A DNA stretch of 64,000 nucleotides from Saprospiraceae bacterium (GCA_016715465.1 JADKAA010000029.1:2604001-2668000), one strand, 5' to 3'; positions 44,066-53,290 are shown, counted from the first letter of the stretch. A program made the numbers and translations. Notes: generated by a model not told the origin, from the sequence alone.

Positions 44066-45046
44066 ATGAGGAATAATATCTTATTGACAGTCATTTTAGG
44101 AATTGTAATTCCTAATCTAAAGGCACAGGTTTATGTGAGTACGCCTTTAAAAGAGCATCAAGCCTATTTTGAAGGCTTGGTTGAAAAGAGAAAAGGAAAC
44201 TGTGATCTGGCCAATCAGTTTTTTAATCAGGAGAAGTCCGATACATGCTCACTAAACCATGATCTTTGGAGGGGTAAGGCCGAGGGTCAAATGGTTCAAT
44301 GTGTCAGTCCGGTATCCGCACCTGCTTTCACTGCAAATATTACAAGAGCAAAAATCAGAAAATCAAGAAACTTAAATTTGACTACCAAAAACAGTGAGAC
44401 TGCAAAGATAAGTACAACGGAAGTAGAAGATAAGCCTGTTCCTGAAACGAAAGTAGTCTCTCATGCTGTGACCAATACTAAGCCGCACTTTAGGGTAAAA
44501 TTGGGAGAGTCAGCCATTCCTGATAAATCATTTATTTCTTTAGCAGATTTGGGGCCTGTCTATAGTGAAGAAGTTAACGGTATATATTCCTATTTCATAG
44601 CCGCTCCCAATAAAGAAGAAAAAGCATATGAACTGGCCACGAAGATCAAACAAAGGACGATTACCGAACCCATTATAGAACAGTGCAGTAAGGGTGCGGT
44701 CGTCAAGTCATTTACCGTAAAGGAATTTTCAGAACTGCCATCTGTTAAGTTATATATTAAAGCAAACAGCAATAAAAATGAGGTGGCAAAGGAGGAAAAG
44801 AGTGAGAATAATTTTGCTCCGGGAAGTAAGGGCGTCCAATCCTATATTGTGGTAGAATCGCTATCGGATCTGAACAGAGTAAAAGTGTTGCAATCTAAGC
44901 TGGAAAAAATGGGCTATGATGTCAAGACAGAAAGATATGGAGTTTATACCCGAGTAGGGGTTGTGCCAAAACAAGGTCAAGACCTGGATGCTTTACTTGG
45001 GGAAATCAGGCAGAATCTAAACAGTAAGGCGTGGATAAGAATATAG
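44066..45046 (+). CDS. Exported protein with two SPOR-like modules
   Basis: 326 aa. A signal peptide (ending LKAQ) and a Cys-containing helical region (about 25-85: GNCDLANQFFNQEKSDTCSL) are followed by a linker and two SPOR-like modules. One lies at about 140-230 (FRVKLGESAIPD, DLGPVYSEEVNGIYSYFIAA) and one at about 250-326 (SYIVVESLSDLNRVKVLQSK, YTRVGVV), ending NSKAWIRI. SPOR domains bind denuded peptidoglycan in other bacteria, so cell-wall anchoring is plausible. A relic of a second gene with the same ending lies at 50915-51013. Confidence 0.65.
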   Translation: MRNNILLTVILGIVIPNLKAQVYVSTPLKEHQAYFEGLVEKRKGNCDLANQFFNQEKSDTCSLNHDLWRGKAEGQMVQCVSPVSAPAFTANITRAKIRKSRNLNLTTKNSETAKISTTEVEDKPVPETKVVSHAVTNTKPHFRVKLGESAIPDKSFISLADLGPVYSEEVNGIYSYFIAAPNKEEKAYELATKIKQRTITEPIIEQCSKGAVVKSFTVKEFSELPSVKLYIKANSNKNEVAKEEKSENNFAPGSKGVQSYIVVESLSDLNRVKVLQSKLEKMGYDVKTERYGVYTRVGVVPKQGQDLDALLGEIRQNLNSKAWIRI

Positions 45047-45186
45047 TGCAATGAAGGGTCAAGGGTTTTGCTGCCCGGAAGAATTTAAAAGAAGGCTTTT
45101 GGAACTGTTATTCACATCGCATTCTTGTTATTTTATGGTAATGAACTGAAGCCGGAAATTTGTATAAGTTTAAAATGGAATTGTAA

Positions 45187-47694
45187 ATGAAGCAACATAA
45201 AATTGTAAGCTTAGTGATCTGTTTAAGCGCATTGTTTAGGCTCAATGCCCAAATAGAAGTAACTATGCCCAATCCGGACATCCTTATCCTGTCTGACATC
45301 TACAATATGGAGATCAACAACCCATCGGGTAATCCATACACCATACAATTTCTGATGGAACTCAGAAAAGACAACAAAATAGTCTATGAAGTTACCACGA
45401 ATCAATACTCCATCGTTCAGCCACTGAGTCAAACCAACGAAGGTGTGCTGCAACCTTTACAGGTGACCAGAAACCTTGTCGATCAGGTATCGGGAAGCTA
45501 CACATTGGATGTAAAGGTATTGGATGTGAACAATAAACAAATCCTGTTTGCCAATCGTTTTCAAATTCAGTCTTTAGGAAGGGAAACGAATACGGAGGGT
45601 AAGGATAAAAAAAGCCTGGACCTTCAATTTTCCGGAAACGCTGCAATCTATGGGCAAATGGCCAGCATGCAAGGCATCGGATCTGCCGTACCGCAAAACT
45701 TTCTGAGGGCGGAAATCTATCCCAACCTTACCTTTAAAGGCATACCTGTAGGCCTGGATATTTTGTACTCAACCGAACAAAACGCTTTTCGCCAAAGTAT
45801 CAATCAGGTAGCTTTGAGATTTGATGCGCAACAATTCAAACAACAAATGCAACAGCGCCTCCAATCCAAAGTCAGAAGTATCGAAGCCATTGGAAGCCTG
45901 ACCGATATCAATGATTTGAATTCATTGAAGGATAAAACAATGTCAAAACAATTTCCTAAACTCAATGAATGGGAAGCACAACTAAAAGACCCTAAAATAC
46001 AGGAAGGTTTGGGCCAGCTCAAACAACTGGAATCTTTTGACCAAATCATCAATGATCCGGAAGTAAAATCAACTTTATCCAGAAAATCTGCATTGGAAAG
46101 AAAATCATCCCTAACCGAAGTTGAAAAGGAAGAGATGAAGCAATTGATCTCCTATGCTGCGGAAATAGAAAAAATCAAAGCCAGAGCGGAGCAGATTCGT
46201 TCCACTGCAAAACAATATGAGCAATACAAAGGCGTCGGTAAAAAGATAGCTCAAGCCAAAAAGTATGCAGATAAGGATATACTTAAAGACCCGGTATTTT
46301 TGAAAAATGGATTAAATTCATTGGGAGGCCTAAGTAAAGCAGAACAGTTACTCGGTGGATTTGATGCAATTTCCGTAGGCACATCCTTTCCATTTTATTC
46401 CAGATTATCTCTGAGCAGCCTACCTGTTAATGGTGTGCACGTGGAGTGGAATCCGGGCAAATTTTATTTGGCTGCAACGTATGGAAAATCCGCAAGGCAA
46501 ACTTTTAATACCGATTTTACCAAACCGCAACTCACCTTAGCTCAAAATACCCTGGCAACAAAGCTAGGTTATGGTAGCCCACAAAGCACACACCTGTATC
46601 TCACCTACATCAATATTTCTGATCGCTATAATGAACTATCGCTAAACAATAATACCAAGCCACAAGCCAATAAGATCATTGGCACAGAAGGACAGGTATC
46701 TATGCTGGGAGACAAGATCAAAATGGGAGGCGAATTGATGGCTTCCCTTCTCACGCGTGACCATACCATTTTGACAGAGGGTACCCAGGATTTCAGGAAA
46801 GAAGCAATTCCACTTTCAGCTTTATTTGGCAATGTCAACAATGCTTCTTCATTCGACCTTGCCTGGAGGGCGCACACGGAAATCAGGGTGATCGGAAATG
46901 CCACAAAAATTAAGGCCAATATAGAAAGGGTCGGACCAAACTTTTTTTCACTGGGTGCTCCTAATCTCCTGAATGATATGCTGCGATGGAAAGCGGAAGT
47001 AAGACAGACCTTTTTACAAAATAAAATAACTTTATCTGCCTTTGCGCGTCAGGATGCGAATGCACTTGATCCTTTGCTCACCTCCGTGCGAAGTACCACC
47101 AAGTCTTACGGTCTGTCAGGAAACATCAATATTCCAAAATTGCCTACATTGAGTCTCTCTTTCTCACCTTATGCACAAAACAATGAAGTCATAGCCACAA
47201 ATCAGGATTTGAATACCAATGCCACCATGCTAAACCTCAACCTGGGTTACGCAGTCACTCTAAGCAAACAATTATCCACTTATACCCAACTGACCTATCT
47301 GGCTCAAAACCTCAATTCCAATATTTCCGGTATAGATTACAACCTTAAAATGTATGGCATCGTACAAGCCATCACCTATAATATGATTTCCCTTAACATA
47401 GCCGCCAATTACACACCAAACCAGATTATTGGTAATGTCAACAAGGCAGTGGCTACCATCAATGCAAATGGATCATTCCTCTTATTTAATAAATGGCAAA
47501 ATGCTGTAGGCATCCAGTTTTTGTCGGTCAGCGGTTTGGAATCCAAATCGGGATACATGCTTACTTCCTCATATCCCTTGTTCAAATTTGCAGATGTGGA
47601 ACTCCGGGTTCAACGTAACATTTACAATAATTTGACGGACATTTCAGATTTTGAAGAAACGATTACATGGACGGGATTGAGGGTGAAGTGGTGA
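45187..47694 (+). CDS. Ig-like + coiled-coil + outer-membrane barrel protein
   Basis: 835 aa. A signal peptide (ending LNAQ) precedes an N-terminal beta-sandwich (about 22-140, FLMELRKDNKIVYEVTTNQY, SGSYTLDVKVLDVNNKQILF) resembling that of the 17554 gene product. A helical coiled coil (about 225-370, ALERKSSLTEVEKEEMKQLI) and then a barrel-like series of strands (about 385-835) follow, ending in Trp (GLRVKW) as outer-membrane proteins do. It looks like a porin-like translocon or anchor with a periplasmic arm. Similar proteins accompany RHS or T9SS clusters in Bacteroidota. A role in exporting or docking the RHS products is inference. Confidence 0.7.
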   Translation: MKQHKIVSLVICLSALFRLNAQIEVTMPNPDILILSDIYNMEINNPSGNPYTIQFLMELRKDNKIVYEVTTNQYSIVQPLSQTNEGVLQPLQVTRNLVDQVSGSYTLDVKVLDVNNKQILFANRFQIQSLGRETNTEGKDKKSLDLQFSGNAAIYGQMASMQGIGSAVPQNFLRAEIYPNLTFKGIPVGLDILYSTEQNAFRQSINQVALRFDAQQFKQQMQQRLQSKVRSIEAIGSLTDINDLNSLKDKTMSKQFPKLNEWEAQLKDPKIQEGLGQLKQLESFDQIINDPEVKSTLSRKSALERKSSLTEVEKEEMKQLISYAAEIEKIKARAEQIRSTAKQYEQYKGVGKKIAQAKKYADKDILKDPVFLKNGLNSLGGLSKAEQLLGGFDAISVGTSFPFYSRLSLSSLPVNGVHVEWNPGKFYLAATYGKSARQTFNTDFTKPQLTLAQNTLATKLGYGSPQSTHLYLTYINISDRYNELSLNNNTKPQANKIIGTEGQVSMLGDKIKMGGELMASLLTRDHTILTEGTQDFRKEAIPLSALFGNVNNASSFDLAWRAHTEIRVIGNATKIKANIERVGPNFFSLGAPNLLNDMLRWKAEVRQTFLQNKITLSAFARQDANALDPLLTSVRSTTKSYGLSGNINIPKLPTLSLSFSPYAQNNEVIATNQDLNTNATMLNLNLGYAVTLSKQLSTYTQLTYLAQNLNSNISGIDYNLKMYGIVQAITYNMISLNIAANYTPNQIIGNVNKAVATINANGSFLLFNKWQNAVGIQFLSVSGLESKSGYMLTSSYPLFKFADVELRVQRNIYNNLTDISDFEETITWTGLRVKW

Positions 47695-47843
47695 AAATGA
47701 CTTTTATGTTGAAGAATAAGGAAAGCATCAGATAATTAAAATGAGAATATTAAAGTTATCCGGTATTTATTGCGAAAGAAGTTTTTCTGTAGTACCGGGT
47801 AATATGGGTGTAATAAAATGAGACGGGGCATACAAAACAGTAT

Positions 47844-47851
47844 TAACTTTG
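47844..47851 (+). promoter_or_regulatory. Candidate -7 box for the 47886 gene
   Basis: TAACTTTG fits TAnnTTTG, 34 bp before the ATG. No TTG is present 17-23 nt upstream, so the assignment is weak. Confidence 0.3.
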
Positions 47852-47885
47852 GTAAAATATAAATCAGTTTATTAATTCTTGTAAA

Positions 47886-49337
47886 ATGGGAATACTTCAG
47901 ATAAAAAAACTTAAACAAAACGTCATAACTATTGGCCTGCTTTTCTTGCTAATTTGTTCAGCACATGCACAGGATAACAACTGGCAATTAAGGCTTCAGG
48001 AAGTCATGGCTCCGTTGATGGAAGAGGATTGGGCCAAAACGGAAAAACTGGCTCATGCCTATATCAAGGAAGCCGAAAAGGCTAAGGCTGATGAGGATTT
48101 AATATCAATCATTAGATATGTGCACATCTATGCAGTAGCAGGCTTAATGAATGAGGGCACATTAACACAAAAAGAGGCACTTAAGGAAATTAAAAAGCAT
48201 AAAGGACACAGACTAATCATGCCCGACAGGATCTTTCAGGACAATTGTATACACAATTGTTTATATGTGAGTTCGGATGATCCTGCGAAAATTGGAGTGT
48301 GCACCACCAACGAAGACCGATCAAAGATTTTTGCATTTGAGTATTATCATTTAGACAAAAATTTAGAGGATGAATTTATTACAGAAGCAGAAGGTAAACT
48401 CTTAGATCTGGAGGCGAGGCTAAAAGACATTGAGGTGGAGGGCCTTGACCTCCCGAGATTCAGGCTCAATTTTGATGAAGTAAAGATGTCGGTTACTGAA
48501 TTGCCAGGCAATAGCTCGGCATTAGATTACCCCAAAGGAGTCTTTATTGAACCAAACATTCAATTCGCTCCGGATAGCAGATTATTTGTCATCAAAAATG
48601 TGAATGAAAACCATGATGAAGGCACTGAAGTGAGGCTAACCTTCAAAATGCCTAACCGGAAAACGGGTCTGGTAAGCTTGATTTTTAAAGATATGGATGA
48701 TACCATGGATCATGCTGAATTGATAAAAAACACAGACGAGTTTGTATCTTCCTATGATGAGATTCCAGACAAACCTGAAATTATAAGATTACGTCCGCCT
48801 GAAAAATTTTATACTAAAAATTATGCAGGATTTTTTATTTTGACAAAGACTAAAGAAGGTCAAGAGTATAATGTGTCAGGACTTGGTGCAGCCCATTTAG
48901 AATATACTTTTGTTGAAGTTAAATACAGCTCATCAGGTAATGAAGCGATAACTAATTTTGAAGATGATAAATTAATGCTTTCGCGTCTTCTTGATGGTTT
49001 GAGCTTAATTGATTCAGCAGACATTTCGGAACCCTGGCCCGATGAAATGAATATGTCCATCACCGTCGACAGTATTGAATGTGACAAATATTATCCTCTT
49101 GCCTCGTATTGTGCCCTGGTTACCGTCGAGGATTATTACCCGCTTGTTATAAAGGATGTAACCATCGGCCATAATCCTTCTTATGTTTATGAAGCAGAGA
49201 AAGGTAAAAATGAAATAAAAGTGAAATGTTTCAATAAAGAGAAAGGACGAGTTATAGAAAAGGGCAAAATAAGGTTTTTGAGTCCTGTGGGAAAGGTCAT
49301 AGAATTTGATTTTGAATTGACTTATACCAATCTTTGA
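47886..49337 (+). CDS. Exported protein, paralogue of the operon gene at 29868
   Basis: 483 aa. The signal peptide ends ICSAHAQ. Conserved with the 29868 product are a helical first 90 residues (DLISIIRYVHIYAVAGLMNE against DLVSIVSYMHILAISGRMND), LIMPDRIFQDNCIHNCLY, DDP, and KIFAFEYYHL, followed by LPRFRLNFDEV. One extra Cys appears here. Function unknown. Its presence 17 kb downstream, outside the operon, suggests duplication of operon parts followed by divergence. Confidence 0.72.
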   Translation: MGILQIKKLKQNVITIGLLFLLICSAHAQDNNWQLRLQEVMAPLMEEDWAKTEKLAHAYIKEAEKAKADEDLISIIRYVHIYAVAGLMNEGTLTQKEALKEIKKHKGHRLIMPDRIFQDNCIHNCLYVSSDDPAKIGVCTTNEDRSKIFAFEYYHLDKNLEDEFITEAEGKLLDLEARLKDIEVEGLDLPRFRLNFDEVKMSVTELPGNSSALDYPKGVFIEPNIQFAPDSRLFVIKNVNENHDEGTEVRLTFKMPNRKTGLVSLIFKDMDDTMDHAELIKNTDEFVSSYDEIPDKPEIIRLRPPEKFYTKNYAGFFILTKTKEGQEYNVSGLGAAHLEYTFVEVKYSSSGNEAITNFEDDKLMLSRLLDGLSLIDSADISEPWPDEMNMSITVDSIECDKYYPLASYCALVTVEDYYPLVIKDVTIGHNPSYVYEAEKGKNEIKVKCFNKEKGRVIEKGKIRFLSPVGKVIEFDFELTYTNL

Positions 49338-49453
49338 TTTTTGATATAGCTTTATCATGTCGTAAGTCCAGACATTTGTCGATTTTTTTCTTTTCTGTGT
49401 TTTAATGTTCTGTAGATTCAAGTCATAAATGCAACTTAAGGGGTAGGCAATAA

Positions 49454-49482
49454 GCAGATATTTTTAAAATTTGTGATTTGAT
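49454..49482 (+). repeat. Hairpin repeat, partial copy 3
   Basis: GCAGATATTTTTAAAATTTG, then TGATTTGAT, corresponds to the AT-rich half of the repeat at 40483 and 41037 with the hairpin lost. The following 49483-49640 keeps faint similarity to 40540-40720 (GATAGTGGGATGGACAGGAT against GATAGTTGGATGGTCAGCAT). No gene is seen in 49338-49664. Confidence 0.55.
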
Positions 49483-49664
49483 CAATGGTAATTAAAATAT
49501 TAAATAACGGATGACATAAGTGTCAGAGTAGTATGGAAGGGATAAATGGAATGGAGCGGAAAAGATATTGAAAAGGATATTTGGAAGATAGTGGGATGGA
49601 CAGGATTACTTTGTAAGAACGAATATTTATAATTTTATTTATTTTTAGACTTAACATAATATCG

Positions 49665-50861
49665 ATGTATAAAATAACACGACTCATTACCATATCACTA
49701 ATTGCATGTATATATTCTTGTGGACAAAAAGGACCCTCTGTTACCGATAAGGAAGGTACTGACACTTTGCATTCATTCATACCTTTTGACTATAAATTGA
49801 ACGGTCATGTTACAGCAATGATACAGTATGAAGAGACTCTGATTTTTGCTGAACGCACAACAGACAATCAAGGGAAGAGAGTCACAAGGGTTGTTTCATA
49901 TGACGAGAAAGAATTCAAGTTACTGGGAGATGCATTTGATGGGAAAATTATGACATTTGCTGTGTTTCGAGATACCCTGTATGCAGCTGGCTCATTCAAC
50001 AAAGCAGGAAAAACGAAGATAAGAAATATCGCTAAATGGGATGGTGAAAATTGGATTGAGTTGGATGGCGGTACTAAGGGTTACTTCATTACAGAAACTA
50101 CAACATCATCATCATTCAATACCCCAACCATCAAATCCATTAATGGATATGTGGGTTTACTTTCGGTACTAAATGATAATTTAAATGTCACCGGTCGATT
50201 TGATACGATTGGTTATATCCCTGCGCATAATTTTGCAAGGTGGGATGGCAAAAAATGGTCTGCGTTGGAAGATGGAACAAATGACGGGATTACGTCCTTG
50301 CAGCTCTATAAAAACGAATTGTATGCAGCCGGAGAGTTTGAAAAACTAAATAGTGATTCAAAAAGTAACATCGCCAGATGGAATGGTCAAAATTGGGTTC
50401 CCATTGGAGAAGGTCCCAATGGCTCTATTTATTGTCTGGAATTATATAAGGATGAATTGTATGCAGCCGGCAGTTTTACAGAAACGGGTAGCATACCGAC
50501 GTTGGGTATTGCCCGATGGAATGGCAAGAGATGGGCATCTGTTGGCAAAGGAATGAATGTGGCTGAAATTGGTAGTGTAGGATTCTTATCCGTATATCAA
50601 AATGAATTGTATGCGGGGGGTCTTTTTGATAGTGTAGATAATAGGTATGCCAATGGATTGGCAAAGTGGAATGGCAAACAATGGAATACATTAGGCAATG
50701 GCTTGAATAATTTGATTGATTCATTGCCTTTGTTTCTCTCTGTAGACGCTATGGCCGTATATAAGAATAATCTCATTATTTCAGGTGAATTTATGGATAC
50801 CATTAGTGGCAATAGTGCCAACAAAATAGTCCGATGGACAGCTGCTCCTAAGCAAAAATGA
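49665..50861 (+). CDS. Beta-propeller lipoprotein
   Basis: 398 aa. The lipobox is ACIYSC (Cys 19). Six or so repeats of about 45 aa follow the pattern LYAAGxF ... IAxWNGxxWxxxGxG (for example ELYAAGEFEKLNSDSKSNIA then RWNGQNWVPIGEGPNGSIYC), as in Kelch-like or delta-60-type propellers. It should form a closed propeller on the outer surface, for ligand or partner binding. There is no sorting domain, since it is lipid-anchored. The repeats are clear; the ligand is unknown. Confidence 0.8.
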   Translation: MYKITRLITISLIACIYSCGQKGPSVTDKEGTDTLHSFIPFDYKLNGHVTAMIQYEETLIFAERTTDNQGKRVTRVVSYDEKEFKLLGDAFDGKIMTFAVFRDTLYAAGSFNKAGKTKIRNIAKWDGENWIELDGGTKGYFITETTTSSSFNTPTIKSINGYVGLLSVLNDNLNVTGRFDTIGYIPAHNFARWDGKKWSALEDGTNDGITSLQLYKNELYAAGEFEKLNSDSKSNIARWNGQNWVPIGEGPNGSIYCLELYKDELYAAGSFTETGSIPTLGIARWNGKRWASVGKGMNVAEIGSVGFLSVYQNELYAGGLFDSVDNRYANGLAKWNGKQWNTLGNGLNNLIDSLPLFLSVDAMAVYKNNLIISGEFMDTISGNSANKIVRWTAAPKQK

Positions 50862-50914
50862 TCAAGATGATTTATGGCTGTGACTTATGAAGTTATTGCA
50901 GAGCAAGCCGGTAG

Positions 50915-51013
50915 TTTTTAACGCATAAGTGTAGTAAGGATGCTGAGGTCAAAGCCCTTTTGGATAAATTGATGAATCAATTCAACAGCAAAGCATGGAT
51001 TCGGGGACAATAG
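50915..51013 (+). pseudogene. C-terminal relic of a SPOR-like gene
   Basis: The frame ending at TAG 51011-51013 reads DAEVKALLDKLMNQFNSKAW then IRGQ. This matches the end of the 44066 product (DLDALLGEIRQNLNSKAWIRI). It is cut upstream by an in-frame stop, and no start or other part of the gene is present. It is the remnant of a second copy. Confidence 0.7.
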
Positions 51014-51130
51014 GCTGTTTATGTGCAGGAATCAATAAAAGATTGATGGCTTAATTTATTTAACATCAAGTTATAGCTATAAACCAGCAGTCCTGATTGT
51101 TTGGTCACGTATGTATCGAGGGGGCTCAGT

Positions 51131-51694
51131 TTACTTCTCATTTATTTCACACCATAAATCGATCAGTGATTTTCTATAGTCAGGTGTTATCTTTTGGCAG
51201 CATAGATTTTGGGATTGAATAATTCGGTCACGGCTTTCTTTACTGCCATAGCCTATTGAGTAGGCAACCATGTCAATTTTATTTTTAAGCAGGCACTTAT
51301 CAAACAATCCGGTCAAACTATCAATCCTTTCGTCATAATAATTGCCCACAAATACCTTCTTCTTTACTTTATCTTTTCTCACATAAATTTTAAGATGGAA
51401 ACCATCATCGACGCAAGGATTGATAAAGATCTCATCTTCTGTATTTCTCATGATGGTTGAAATTGCATTCTTTACTGACATTCTTTCTGAATCATTGATT
51501 TTGTATGCCATTATAACCTGATATTTGCCATCGCTTGAGCCTCTTTCAGATGCTAAAAAAAGACTATCGTTCCTCAGTTTGTACTGTACGCCCGTCTCAC
51601 ATGAATAGATGGTAATGAGATAAGAGCTGGGATTTTGAGCAAGGGCTTGGTTCAGGAGAAAGAAAAAAATCAGAAAACTTATTTTAGGTATCAT
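51131..51694 (-). CDS. Exported protein of unknown function
   Basis: 187 aa. The signal peptide (MIPKISFLIFFFLLNQALAQ) is clear. The mature part has about 165 aa with strands and charged helices, including YLITIYSCETGVQYKLRNDS and a C-terminal Cys pair (NLCCQKITPDYRK). I do not recognise a family. It is single, on the minus strand, between two gene relics. Confidence 0.6.
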   Translation of the reverse strand: MIPKISFLIFFFLLNQALAQNPSSYLITIYSCETGVQYKLRNDSLFLASERGSSDGKYQVIMAYKINDSERMSVKNAISTIMRNTEDEIFINPCVDDGFHLKIYVRKDKVKKKVFVGNYYDERIDSLTGLFDKCLLKNKIDMVAYSIGYGSKESRDRIIQSQNLCCQKITPDYRKSLIDLWCEINEK

Positions 51695-51757
51695 TCTATA
51701 TATAATGGTTGTTTGTAAATAACGGAATGTATCAATTAGGTAAGATAATTTAATTGA

Positions 51758-51859
51758 TTACAGCCCCTTTGTTTTGATAAATCTGTCGATCTTTTTGGCG
51801 TTTGGCAAAGAAGCTGGTTTCGGACCTGTCCCACCCGAAGTGCCGGAAGTATTAAATTG
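51758..51859 (-). pseudogene. C-terminal fragment of an unidentified gene
   Basis: The minus strand from about 51859 to TAA 51760-51758 reads NTSGTSGGTGPKPASLPNAK then KIDRFIKTKGL. The low-complexity linker followed by a basic tail looks like the real end of a protein, but the frame is closed by TGA just upstream. It is likely a remnant of a lost gene, perhaps an RHS or toxin module end (inference). Confidence 0.4.
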
Positions 51860-51873
51860 TCAAACCAACACAA

Positions 51874-51896
51874 AATATTCTAAGCGTTAGAATATT
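51874..51896. repeat. Perfect 10-bp inverted repeat with GCG loop
   Basis: AATATTCTAA (51874-51883) and TTAGAATATT (51887-51896) are separated by GCG. It lies 64 bp past the stop of the minus-strand gene ending at 51960 and is followed there by TTTTG. It could be that gene's weak terminator or an operator. Confidence 0.6.
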
Positions 51897-51959
51897 CAAT
51901 GAATAATTGAAATTGCTGTTTTGCCATATGCCTCTAATGCTCATTTTTTCTTTCGGCCA

Positions 51960-52463
51960 TCAAAGTTTTGCTTTTAAGTCTTTAAGTTTAATTTGAGTTT
52001 GTTTGTCTGTTACAGAACCTCTTGCAACTTGTTTATTAATGTCCGCTTTTAACCAATATTCACCACAATTTGATATAGAATAATCAGTTGTTTTTTCATC
52101 TTGATGAACGCGACCTTTCGAGCCGTCTGAACCTTTATAAAAGGCTATGACATAGTATTGTCCTATGTCAAACTGCGAAAGATAAGGTCTACATAAAATT
52201 CCATTGTCACCCCAAATAGTTATTGTATTTCTTGTTTCAGTACCTTTGTAAACGTCAATAATATCAACTTCCATGGACATGGGTGTCTGCTGGTTGTATA
52301 TATCTTTGAACTTTAAATACTTTGTCACCTTTACCAATGCAACAAATTCTGTTTTGGGTGCAACTTTCAAAAACTCTCCCTGGAAGCTGCAGTCACAAGC
52401 AAAGGTTGCCTGACCTATTTTCAATAGAAAAATTATCAGTATGAATTTTAGTTTTCTCATCAT
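51960..52463 (-). CDS. Exported CxC protein resembling the TIMP/NTR (OB) fold
   Basis: I start it at ATG 52463 (or the adjacent ATG 52460), which begins the signal peptide MMRKLKFILIIFLLKIGQAT; a longer frame from 52523 adds 20 unlikely residues. The mature protein begins with CDC (FACDCSFQGEF), and strands such as EFVALVKVTKYLKF and RNTITIWGDNG-I-LC follow. GQYYVIAFYKG and a late Cys (SISNCGEYW) complete the four-Cys pattern of tissue-inhibitor/netrin-like OB domains found in bacterial secreted proteins. Its role is unknown; partner binding is likely. Confidence 0.7.
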   Translation of the reverse strand: MMRKLKFILIIFLLKIGQATFACDCSFQGEFLKVAPKTEFVALVKVTKYLKFKDIYNQQTPMSMEVDIIDVYKGTETRNTITIWGDNGILCRPYLSQFDIGQYYVIAFYKGSDGSKGRVHQDEKTTDYSISNCGEYWLKADINKQVARGSVTDKQTQIKLKDLKAKL

Positions 52464-52775
52464 CAATTTTATTAAATAGTTATTACTTGCCGTAGTTGCC
52501 GAATCAATGGCAACAAAGGCCATTAAATGTACTAAATTAATTTTGATTGGACCAAAATATATATAAAATTATTGCATTTTATTTTAGGTCAATTTGAGGG
52601 TAGATTTTTAGCATTTAATAGAAAATGGTTGTTGATTTGGGGTGTGCCTTGTAGTCCTAAAATATGCAAGTTTTCAAGGGTATATATTGACGTAAATGAG
52701 TCGCCGGGAATTTTGTATATTTACATTCTCCTTGCTCTGTGTAATATGACAACAATTTTGTTAAGCATTAGGAAA

Positions 52776-53192
52776 ATGGAAAGCAGCATGGGAAAGTGGT
52801 TGATTTTATGTTTATTTTTTATATCGTGTTTCGCAACGAAACGGGCAGCTTCCTTATTTGATTTTAAGGATACAAATATCTGGAAAGGTAAAACAGGCAA
52901 TACCGAGGTGTCTTTCCAGGTAAATGAAGTGCAAGGAATTTGGTTTACAGGAATTATAACTTTAACATCTGAGACGGGCTCCCGGAAGTATGGCATAAAA
53001 GGATTTCAAAAAGGGAATATCTATCCCTGCCGTATAGTAGTGGAAGGTGATGATGGTGAAGCGTCCATTTTTATCAATGGGCGGCAAACTTTTGACAGCA
53101 TTATGCTGGAAACAGGAGGGTGGGAAAGCTTGCCCAAAGATACCGCGGTGGTGCTTCAAAAATTCACAAAGTCACATTCCATACATCAATAG
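52776..53192 (+). CDS. Small lipoprotein of unknown function
   Basis: The open frame extends upstream to 52572, but a lipoprotein signal (MGKWLILCLFFISC) only makes sense from ATG 52776 or 52788. AGGAAA precedes 52776, so I use that start (138 aa). The mature part is a small beta domain (NTEVSFQVNEVQGIWFTGII, GSRKYGIKGFQKGN). No family is recognised. Confidence 0.55.
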   Translation: MESSMGKWLILCLFFISCFATKRAASLFDFKDTNIWKGKTGNTEVSFQVNEVQGIWFTGIITLTSETGSRKYGIKGFQKGNIYPCRIVVEGDDGEASIFINGRQTFDSIMLETGGWESLPKDTAVVLQKFTKSHSIHQ

Positions 53193-53209
53193 AAGACCTG
53201 TCATAGTCA

Positions 53210-53234
53210 ATCACATTTTGTGATGTAAATCACA
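53210..53234 (+). promoter_or_regulatory. Perfect Crp-type palindrome with nested hairpin
   Basis: TGTGA-TGTAAA-TCACA (53219-53234) equals the classical Crp consensus TGTGA-N6-TCACA, 57 bp before the 53291 ATG. It overlaps a second dyad, ATCACATTTTGTGAT (53210-53224). Crp/Fnr-family regulators are common in Bacteroidota but their sites need not match this, so I give moderate confidence. Confidence 0.45.
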
Positions 53235-53290
53235 ATAAAATTTGGTAATGCCATAAAAGAAATCAAATAATAGCGTAAAATATTGTATAC

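Noticed and set aside
51071..51082. TTATAGCTATAA perfect 12-bp palindrome
   Set aside because: Short, AT-rich and without a gene or promoter placed to use it; expected by chance.
52572..52775. Longer N-terminus for the lipoprotein gene at 52776
   Set aside because: The extra 68 residues precede the lipoprotein signal and look non-coding.
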